From contig CM057337.1 of assembly GCA_030015575.1 (NCBI GenBank), positions 291,920,044-291,984,043 of the forward strand: a stretch of DNA of 64,000 nucleotides, written 5' to 3'. Shown in pieces: positions 56,622 to 64,000 of this stretch. The translations under genes and the position numbers were made by a program. A model generated the notes under the pieces. The model ran no database searches. It was given only the letters and a program-made list of their open reading frames with translations, and was not told the origin of the DNA. Positions within the stretch are counted from its first letter, which is position 1; each line of letters starts with the position of its first letter. The stretch is from Agapanthus africanus. Taxonomy: Eukaryota; Streptophyta; Magnoliopsida; Asparagales; Amaryllidaceae.

Positions 56622-56646
56622 TTTTCTTCTCTCTCTCTCTAAGTAG
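56622..56646 (+). other. Splice-acceptor-like tract (El-4)
   Basis: CT repeat ending AAGTAG, then CGACC and ATG at 56652. Confidence 0.42.
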
Positions 56647-56651
56647 CGACC

Positions 56652-58605
56652 ATGTCATGCCTTAATCAAGATAATAATACAGATATATTGACCGAACACG
56701 CTTGTTATACTGAGCTGGGGAACGTTCGTCCCGCTCCAACTTATAATTGTTGTAAGACAGAGCAGGAAATAGGGGATTACCAGAATTCCCGTGCCACCCA
56801 AACGAAGAAAGTGCATGCTGATGCATCTTCTTCGGGTGTGTTCATTAAAGAGAACCGTTTCTCAGTATCCTTTATGTCCTGGGTATGAGATACCGGATCA
56901 GGATCCCGCAAATGTAATTTGTTACATGGGCTACAGAAAGGTAGAGAACTGAGAACGGGTGATATGTTTCATGAGATAGAAACGGTGCAAGTGTTGCAGC
57001 CAAGTCGGTTGGTCACTATCACCTTGTATTATCAGAATACATTGATTCTGAACGAATGTAATTAGATACCGAACCTGATATACAATATCATATCAGTCTC
57101 TTTATTTAGATAAAAAAGGATATAATTTTGAATTGTTGGATAATGTTTTGAACATTTCCTATATCAAGAGTTGATGCACGTTATCTAAAAGCATTGACGT
57201 TCTAAATCAAAATACAGTTCTTAGTATACAGAACACAAACAAGAGGAAGAATTCAGAAATGAACGAATCCTTCTTGAGGCATTGTAGACTAGGTCATATT
57301 AATGCGACCCGACTAGCTAAGTTACATCTAGATGCACATTTAAATTAGTTTGAATTTACATCTTGTGAAACTTGCTGGTCATGTCACAAAGATAAGATGA
57401 CCACAGCTCTGTTTATTTGAAACAGAAAAAGGGTTAGTGAACTCTTGGGATTGATACATGCTGATGTATGATGGTCCCCTGTCTACACATACCAAGACCT
57501 GTTCTTTGTACTTCATTACATTCACTGTTTATCTCTCAAGATTCGGACATATATTCCTGTTGGAACACAAGTCTGGACCTTTTGAGAAATTCAATGAATA
57601 TAAGTTAGAAGTAGAGAACCAAAAACGGGTATAAGTATTATTTCCTTTGATGTGATCAGGGAGGAGAATACTTGAGCACGGTGATTCCTGGACTATTCTA
57701 AAGGAGAATGAGATTCTCTCTCAGTATTACTCCTCCGAATACACCACAGCACGATGGTATATCGGGGAAGAGCAATAGCACCCTATTTGATATGGTGTGC
57801 TCTATGATGAGTACTACTGAGTTTTCTATTTCCTTTTGGGAGTTATGCACTTGAGAAGCTGCATACCTATTGAATAGGGTTCAAATCAAATCAGTTGCCT
57901 ACCACTTCATATGTGATATGGAAAGGGAAGAGCCCATATCTTAAGTTTGTTAAGATTTGGGGTTGTCCGGCCTATATCTAAAAAGCAAAATCCGGAAAAG
58001 CTTGAGGTAAAGTCAGATCTGTGGAAGTTTGTTGGATATCCGAAGCATACGCAAGGGAATATCTTCTACCAAACCGAGGAACAAAAATGTTTTGTTTCTC
58101 AACATGCCACCTTTGTGAAAGGGAATTTCTTATGAAGAAATTAGTGGTCATGAGGTAAAACTGAAAGGAGTTCCAGCTATACAAACTACAGAAGATGATT
58201 TGGTAGAACCGAAGGATTCAATAGTAACCAACGAACCTCAGCCTCTCCGCCGATCTAGTAGGATTCCTCACCCACCTAAGAGGTACATCGGTTTCTCTAT
58301 GACAGTGTGAGCGAGGATTGCATCATAAGATGATGACCCAACTAGATTCGAGTAGGCCATCAGGAGTAGGACTCTGTAAGAATGGCTGGATGCTTAGCGA
58401 TCTGAGATGGAATCCTTATACACCAACAAAGTATGGACTTTGGTTGCTTTATCTAAAGGGTTAAATCCCCATCAAGAGCAAGTATATCTTGAGAAGATTA
58501 CTTGATGTACATGGAAAAGTTGAGACTTTCAAAGCTATGCTTAAGTCCATCCAGATCCTACTTGCCACGGCTACATACCATGACTACGATATCTGGTGGT
58601 TGGGT
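56652..58605 (+). pseudogene. El-4 pol pseudogene with gag-replacement N-terminus
   Basis: Opens with ATG in the context ACCATGT and encodes NQDNNTDILTEH..., the gag-replacement peptide shared with El-6 and El-9. It reaches a stop just before DTGSGS (frame 56652-56888), then runs through a protease, integrase and early RT relic with many stops and frameshifts. The El-10 insertion cuts it in RT at the point corresponding to the ...IWQMDV block of El-8 Pol. No Gag or zinc knuckle precedes it. Its lesions largely coincide with those of El-6. Confidence 0.78.
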
Positions 58606-58861
58606 TGTTAGTGTATATGCCCTAGGGGCCATTATTGTATCATACTAGTTTGCATATTACTTAATGGAAGCTTGGGATATTCACAAGTATATAACAGTCT
58701 TGCTAAACATGGTAGTATGCTACTTGGTTTTATCTATCTTAATATGTAAGTATACGTATTGATAGAGCTCTTCGGATCTTGCTTGACTATCAGCGTTGTG
58801 ATGGCAGTCGCACTAGTGGGGGCTGGGTAGTCTACAAGCACATCCTTTTTCAGGTCCCTAG
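58606..58861 (+). mobile_element. El-10: LTR start fragment, El-8 family
   Basis: Begins TGTTAGTGTATATGCC and matches the first ~256 bp of the El-8 LTR closely. It is cut by El-11 after CCTAG (58857-58861), the probable target of El-11. The rest of El-10 is off-window. Confidence 0.8.
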
Positions 58862-59016
58862 TGTAAGTCCATGCTACCTCTCCCGGTACTTTCGGGCATG
58901 CGGAATTTGGTGAAAAACAATTTTCTAGAGGTGGTAACATGGACTCAAAACCGGATCTTTGTTAAACATCTAACTAACAACCTAACTAGGAGTTGTTAAC
59001 TACACGGATAGGGGGT

Positions 59017-59022
59017 TATACC
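59017..59022 (-). promoter_or_regulatory. TATA-like GGTATA in El-11 LTR
   Basis: Minus-strand GGTATAACC, starting 160 nt from the LTR end. Confidence 0.5.
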
Positions 59023-59523
59023 TTTCTTTCTTGAACTCCTTCATCTTCAAGCCTCGATGGTTGTCCGGATCGGCTTCACCCCGTCGTCTCCTTGCGCCGA
59101 AGATCGATCCACCTGAAACCTTCTACCTTTGGCTTCTTCTTCGGTCTTTGAAGAAAACTAGTTCACTTGGTTTGCTAAACCTTATGAACTAGAGTGAGTA
59201 AAGAAGAGTGTGTAGGGATTTTCTCTATGGTTCTTGGTTCTCAACACATGAGACATGTGAACCATAGACTAAAGAGAGGGAGAGCAAGAGGAAGGAGATG
59301 AGAGCTCAAGAACACAAGAGAGAGAATGAAAATGATAGAATCAGAAAGACTTTTCTTTCTTGGCTCTCATAATCCAAAGCCATCATCACAAAAATAGTAA
59401 TCAAGTATTGTGTAAAATGGTTTAAGTCAAAATGGCTATATCATTTCATGCACTCATATTGCACAAGAGAACAAGCAAGTGAAAAGTCTTTGCCATGAAA
59501 TGATAGCCATTATCATCATGATG

Positions 59524-59689
59524 GTCAACTAGTCCAACCTAGTCAACCGGTCAACAATGTCAACAAGTCAACAAAGTCAACCTCTCAACAACCATGTCAC
59601 CACAATACTTAATTAATATTATTGTTAATCATATATCATATTCTCATTAGGGTTGAGCAAAAAGTCAATAGTCAACAGTCAACAGTCAA
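59524..59689 (-). promoter_or_regulatory. Two W-box arrays in El-11 LTR
   Basis: The first array (59524-59580) has six TTGAC cores on the minus strand at 7-10 bp spacing, one further copy being mutated. The second (59664-59689) is a 7-bp tandem AGTCAAC repeated about four times, also TTGACT in the minus sense. Confidence 0.58.
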
Positions 59690-61008
59690 CAACCCTAATG
59701 AGAATCCTCTGCCTCTGTCTCTCCGTCAACTGTGCATACACACCCGCATCCGCGTTCCGAGGAACACGAATACAAACTGGATAAAACCAATCCCAATACG
59801 TACACTAGGATCTGGCTTAAACCAAAGCCCGCTAGTGTAAACTGTCCGGACACTAAACGTGCACAAGTGCACGGATGTGACTGAACCCTGTCGCAAAACC
59901 ATGCGACCTGTCTTAAAACCATACGACCTCTACTCTTTTGCCTAAAGGAGAATAGCTTTCTGTGTGGGACTCTAAAGACTCGACACTACGCTGGCAGTGG
60001 GTTTAACCCCAGACCACAAGCAGCACTAGCTGTGCGTAACGGTCCCCAGGTAGATGCCGACAAGAAGACTGACGAGGTGAAACCCATCTGAACTCCTACT
60101 GAGCCTGAATGTGACAATCTCCGTACAGTCCGGTCTGTTCGTCTGATACATCGCATGGCGGGCCTAGGGGGGCGGTAAACGTCAGTCCCCTAATAGCGGT
60201 ACAAGTCGTGTCGGAGTGAAGCCCAATACACCCTGAGATAACACTGGAAGCCTAACAGTATATTCCGCTTGCCCTGGCCAGGGACTACTTGTGTAATGGC
60301 TCTCCTAGACACAGCGCGATGTCAACCCCTAATACCGGGAGAGACGAATCCTGTCTAACCGTCACTGCCTCCAAGTGCTTCGGGACTGCACCCAACTACT
60401 ACCTATTTGCATGACTCCTTTGAGCCGTGGTAGGGTAGTAATCAAAGTACAGTGGGAACACACTCGAGGCGAAGTGACAGTGTCAAGTCAGCAGACTAAG
60501 CTGTACTCATGTCACCTGGGAACTGATAACTGACGATAGGTATAATACCAACCGGTCAGTTCCCGACGAGTCCTGTCCAGTGTACTCGTAACCTAACGAG
60601 CACCCGCATACTATCTCCAGTACGACGTACTGATGGCTGTGGGACAGACCATCTCCCACACTGGGATGAGAAGCGCATGCGCTAGTCTACTCCGGAGTAT
60701 CGATGCCCTGTCTCGATAGTCCTGCGACTAGGGACCTGCATAAGGATGTGCTTATAGATTACCCAGCCCCTACTGGTGTGACGGCCATCACAACGCTGGT
60801 AATCAAGCAAAGATCCTAAGGGCTCCACTAATGTGTATAGGCGATATACTGAAATAAACACATGTACACATTGAAGTAGAAACAAACCAAGTAGCATACT
60901 ACTATTTTGAGCAAGATTGTATATACAAGGTGAATATCCCAAGCTTCCATTAAGTAATATACAAACTAGTATGATACAGTAATGGCCTCTAGGGCATATA
61001 CACTAACA

Positions 61009-61019
61009 ATCTCCCACTT
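61009..61019 (-). promoter_or_regulatory. El-11 polypurine tract
   Basis: AAGTGGGAGAT on the minus strand next to the 3' LTR. Confidence 0.9.
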
Positions 61020-61022
61020 GCA

Positions 61023-64000
61023 CTAAGGCCATGTACTGGCGTATCGAAGACCTATCATCTCGATCAGCCGCTCGAACTGAGTCTGGGGTAAGGCCTTGGT
61101 GAATGGATCTGCAGTGTTATCTTCTGAAGCAACCCTCCGAACCTCGATCTCCTGGCGATCCACGATCTCCCTGATCAGGAGATACCGCCTCAAGATGTGT
61201 CTGGATCTCTGATGGGACCTGGGTTCCTTCGCTAAAGCTATAGCCCCGTTGTTGTCGCAATACAGAGGTATTGGATCAACAATGGACGGAACCACCTGAA
61301 GTTCTTCCAAGAACTTCCTCATCCAGACAGCTTCTTTTGCGGCATCAGATGCAGCGATGTATTCCGCTTCCATCGTCGAGTCTGCAACGGTTTCCTGTTT
61401 GGAACTCTTCCAACACACCGCCCCTCCATTGAGGGTGAAGACAAAACCCGACATGGACTTGGAATCATCCTTGTCACTTTGGAAGCTGGAGTCAGCAAAG
61501 GCCTCGATCTGGAGGTCTTTTCCGCCATACACCAAGAACATCTCCTTAGTCCTTCTCAGGTACTTGAGAATGTTCTTTACCGCTATCCAGTGTTTCTCCC
61601 CAGGGTTTGACTGATACCGGCTTACCACACTCAGTGCATAAGCTACATCCGGTCTGGTACACAACATCGCATACATTATAGAGCCTACCGCAGAAGCGTA
61701 GGGTATAATAGACATGCGATCCCTCTCCAAATCAGTCTTGGGAGACATCTCTTTAGAGGGGGTGATCCCGTGACAAGCCGGTAGGTTACCGCGCATGGAA
61801 TCTTCCATACTGAATCTTTTCAGTATGGTGTCGATGTACCTGGACTGTGAAAGTCCTAATATCCTCTTGGATCTATCACGATGGATCCGGATCCCCAGGA
61901 TGTATGAGGCATCACCCAGGTCTTTCATGGAGAACCTGTGTGACAAGAACCCCTTGACAGATTGTAGCATAGGAATGTCATTTCCTATTAAGAGAATGTC
62001 ATCCACGTATAAAACGAGGAATACTACAGTTCTCGCTACAAATCTACTATAGATGCATGGTTCATCTGGATTTTTGATAAAGCCAAATTCCTTGACCGTC
62101 TCATCAAAATAGATGTTCCAACTCCGCGATGCCTACTTTAGTCCATAGATGGACTTAAGCAACTTGCACACCTTTCCGCTGCTCCCACTCTGAATGAAAC
62201 CCTCTGGTTGGTCCATATAGACACACTCCTCTAAATTTCCATTTAGAAAAGCAGTCTTTACGTCCATCTGCCAGATCTCATAATCGTGGAAGGCAGCAAT
62301 GGCAAGAAGGATCCGAATGGATTTCAGCATAGCCACTGGAGAAAAGGTTTCGTCATAGTCCAAACCAGGTCTTTGACGAAAACCCTTTGCAACAAGTCTA
62401 GCTTTATAGGTCTCAACCTGTCCATCTACACCAATCTTCCTTTTGAAGATCCACTTGCATCCTACGGGTTTTACCCCGTCTGGAGCAATGTCCAACGTCC
62501 ATACCTTGTTGGTGTACATGGACTCCATTTCGGTCCGCATTGCATCCAGCCATTTTACCGAGTCAACGCTCTGAACGGCCTGCTGGAAGCTAGTAGGCTC
62601 ATCATAATCTATGATGCAATCCTCTCTATCCCCGTCTATGGGAAAACCGTAGTATCTCTCGGACGGATGAGACTGCCTACTACTCCTGCGGAGCGGCGTA
62701 GGAATGTCCTGTTCTTTTGAACCCTCTGGTTCCACTAAGCTTTCAGTAATAGTCTGTGGTTCTGGAATTTCTTCCAGTTCTACTGCGCTCCAACTAATTT
62801 CCTTTTCCAAGAACTGGTGTTCTAGAAAGTGGGCATTACGAGAAACAAGGACTTTTTGTTCCTCTGCGTGGTAGAAAAGATACCCCCTGGTGTTCTTTGG
62901 GTATCCCACAAACTTGCACAGTACTGAGCGTGCCTCGAGTTTGTCCGCATGCTGCTTTTTGACAAAAGCTGGACATCCCCAGATCTTCAGATATTGAAGA
63001 TAGGGTTTCTTCCCACTCCATAACTCATATGGTGTGGTACGCACAGTCTTAGTGGGAACTCGGTTCAAAAGGTATGCGGCTGATTCTAGCGCATACCCCC
63101 AGAATGATCGTGGTAACTCAGCGTTACTCATCATGGACCGTACCATATCCAATAGGGTTCGGTTCCGTCTCTCCGATACACCGTTATGTTGCGGAGTGTA
63201 TGGAGGAGTAAGCTGAGAGAGAATTCCGTTCTCTTTTAAATAGTCCAGGAACTCGGCACTCAAGTATTCACCACCTCAATCCGATCTTAGGATCTTGATA
63301 CTTTTGCCGGTTTGTTTTTCTACTTCATTCTTATATTCCTGGAATTTTCCAAAGGCTTCGGACTTATGTTTCATTAAGAAGACATATCCGAATCTTGAAA
63401 AATCATCCGTAAAAGTAATGAAGTAAGAAAAACCGCTTCGCGCATGTGTAGACATTGGACCGCACACGTCGCTGTGTATGAGTCCCAAGAGCTCGCTCGC
63501 TCTTACTCCGTGTCCATTGAACGGAGTCTTTGTCATCTTTCCTTTGAGAAAGGATTGACAAGTGGCATACGATTGATATTCGAACGGATTCAAATATCCT
63601 TCTGTATGTAACTTCGTCAACCTTCTCTCATTGATGTGACCCAGTCTACAATGCCACAAGAAAGTCTGATTTATTTCCGGAGACTTTCTTTTGTGTGTAT
63701 TCTGGACATTGAAAATCTGCGGTTGGTTTAACACGTATATACCATTGCTTAATGTACCTGACCCAATCAGAACTTGATTAAGGTGAATGTTTACAACATT
63801 TCTTACAAACGGAAATTCATAACCTTCTTTAGAAACCAAAGATACAGAAATGATATTACAAGTTGCGTTGGGTACAAAAAAGCAATTACGCAAAACCAAA
63901 ACATGTCCATCTGACATTCCCAGGAGATAGTCCCCCACGGCCTTAGCATCCATGCTAGCTCCGTTTGCAACTTTGAGGGTCATGTCACCTGCCTTCAAAA
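61023..64000 (-). pseudogene. pol: El-11 Pol, full frame with two nonsense codons (N-terminus off-window)
   Basis: On the minus strand one reading frame runs from the window edge to the stop at 61023 without a frameshift, broken by UGA at 63273-63275 (in the integrase motif SD-RGGEY, where the second arginine codon CGA would be) and UAG at 62133-62135 (after SIYGLK, where El-8 has CAG). Both are C-to-T changes. Visible in order: integrase zinc finger (WHCRLGH ... CQS with the second Cys of CxxC replaced by Phe), integrase HSD and the SER glutamate, RT (MDVKTAFLNG, YVDD near 62000), RNase H and ADPFTKALP end. The Cys-to-Phe change is a third possible defect. The protease lies off-window. Confidence 0.85.

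Larger units (their letters stand above)
54366..56646 (+). mobile_element. El-4 leader, second part
   Basis: Collinear with the El-6 leader. It includes two direct repeats (about 55672-55760 and 55820-55912), the three UUGAC hairpins, the GNRA domain and the acceptor-like tract. 54366-55560 has no gene and no other recognised motif. Confidence 0.78.
1327..58605 (+). mobile_element. El-4: Ty1/copia element, gag-less, pol dead; host of El-5
   Basis: El-4 consists of its 5' LTR (1327-3485), PBS, the first part of its leader (to 4205), the rest of the leader and a decayed pol (54366-58605). It is interrupted by the whole of El-5 (4206-54360, AGAAC duplication) and then by El-10 at 58606. The target for El-10 appears to be TGGGT (58601-58605), judged from the uninterrupted homologous sequence in El-6. 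Its 3' end is outside the window. It is the same family as El-6, with which it shares many pol lesions. Confidence 0.85.
58862..61008 (-). repeat. El-11 3' LTR
   Basis: 2147 bp; plus-strand text starts TGTAAGTCCATG and ends CACTAACA. It includes two W-box arrays (on the minus strand) and a TATA-like site 160 nt from its end. Confidence 0.9.
58862..64000 (-). mobile_element. El-11: copia element, minus orientation, nearly intact pol (runs off window)
   Basis: Its 3' LTR (58862-61008), purine tract and most of pol are visible; the pol N-terminus, any gag, leader and 5' LTR lie beyond 64000. Pol is closest to that of El-8 by eye, while the LTR start resembles that of El-9. Confidence 0.9.

Noticed and set aside
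1-64000. CRISPR arrays, bacterial operons, tRNA or rRNA genes, hammerhead-type retrozymes
   Set aside because: None found: no spaced identical repeats of CRISPR type, no RNA gene recognised, and no CTGATGA...GAAA ribozyme core in a plausible arrangement.

Overview
The window is plant nuclear DNA made entirely of long-LTR Ty1/copia retrotransposons inserted into one another; no host gene, rRNA, tRNA or CRISPR was seen. The plant origin rests on a primer-binding site matching plant initiator tRNA-Met, the purine tract AAGTGGGAGAT before each 3' LTR, the copia domain order (Gag zinc knuckle, protease, integrase, RT with YVDD, RNase H), LTRs of about 1.9-2.4 kb with 5-bp target duplications, and leaders of about 2 kb. 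I cannot name the species or copia clade without a search.

Layout (elements numbered left to right). El-1 (1-616, minus) and El-3 (1030-1326, plus) are LTR ends lying in a third LTR, El-2 (617-1029). El-4 (plus, 1327-58605) sits in the El-3 LTR. El-5 (plus, 4206-54360, target AGAAC) sits in the El-4 leader. El-6 (minus, 9834-30113, target GGATT) sits in the El-5 body, and El-7 (minus, 11713-21844, target GTATC) sits in an El-6 LTR. El-8 (plus, 33379-53096, target GTCCC) sits in the El-5 3' LTR, and El-9 (plus, 42676-52647, target ACACT) sits in the El-8 3' LTR. El-10 (58606-58861) is an LTR start inside the El-4 pol relic, cut by El-11 (minus, 58862 to past the window edge). Five elements have both ends and perfect 5-bp duplications in the window. 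LTR-LTR divergence counted by eye fits the nesting: El-7 < El-9, El-8 < El-6 < El-5.

Coding content falls into grades. El-8 has an intact gag and an intact pol separated by one in-frame UAG. El-11 has a nearly intact pol with two nonsense changes (its gag would be off-window). El-9 has an intact 1082-codon pol but no gag; a short conserved peptide takes its place. El-4 and El-6 have that same gag-less layout with a dead pol, and share many lesions. El-5 and El-7 keep only a badly shrunken pol relic plus a duplicated ~400-bp sequence where gag should be. All of these that can be inspected still keep PBS, purine tract and an elaborate leader.

The most interesting signal is in the leaders. Six elements share (i) a long GC-rich inverted repeat about 200 nt after the PBS, and (ii) three short hairpins of the type UUGAC-loop-GUCAA, whose stems show compensatory changes between elements while loop sequences are nearly the same in all three copies within an element. 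Some also share a GNRA-tetraloop domain and a conserved palindrome block. All six end in a splice-acceptor-like pyrimidine tract. Together this suggests a family in which gag-less and pol-dead members are copied and packaged in trans using cis-acting RNA structures, with Gag from elements such as El-8. LTR regulatory sequences differ between families: a perfect heat-shock element (El-4), W-box arrays (El-9, El-11), and a TATA-like GGTATA about 159 nt from the LTR end in several.
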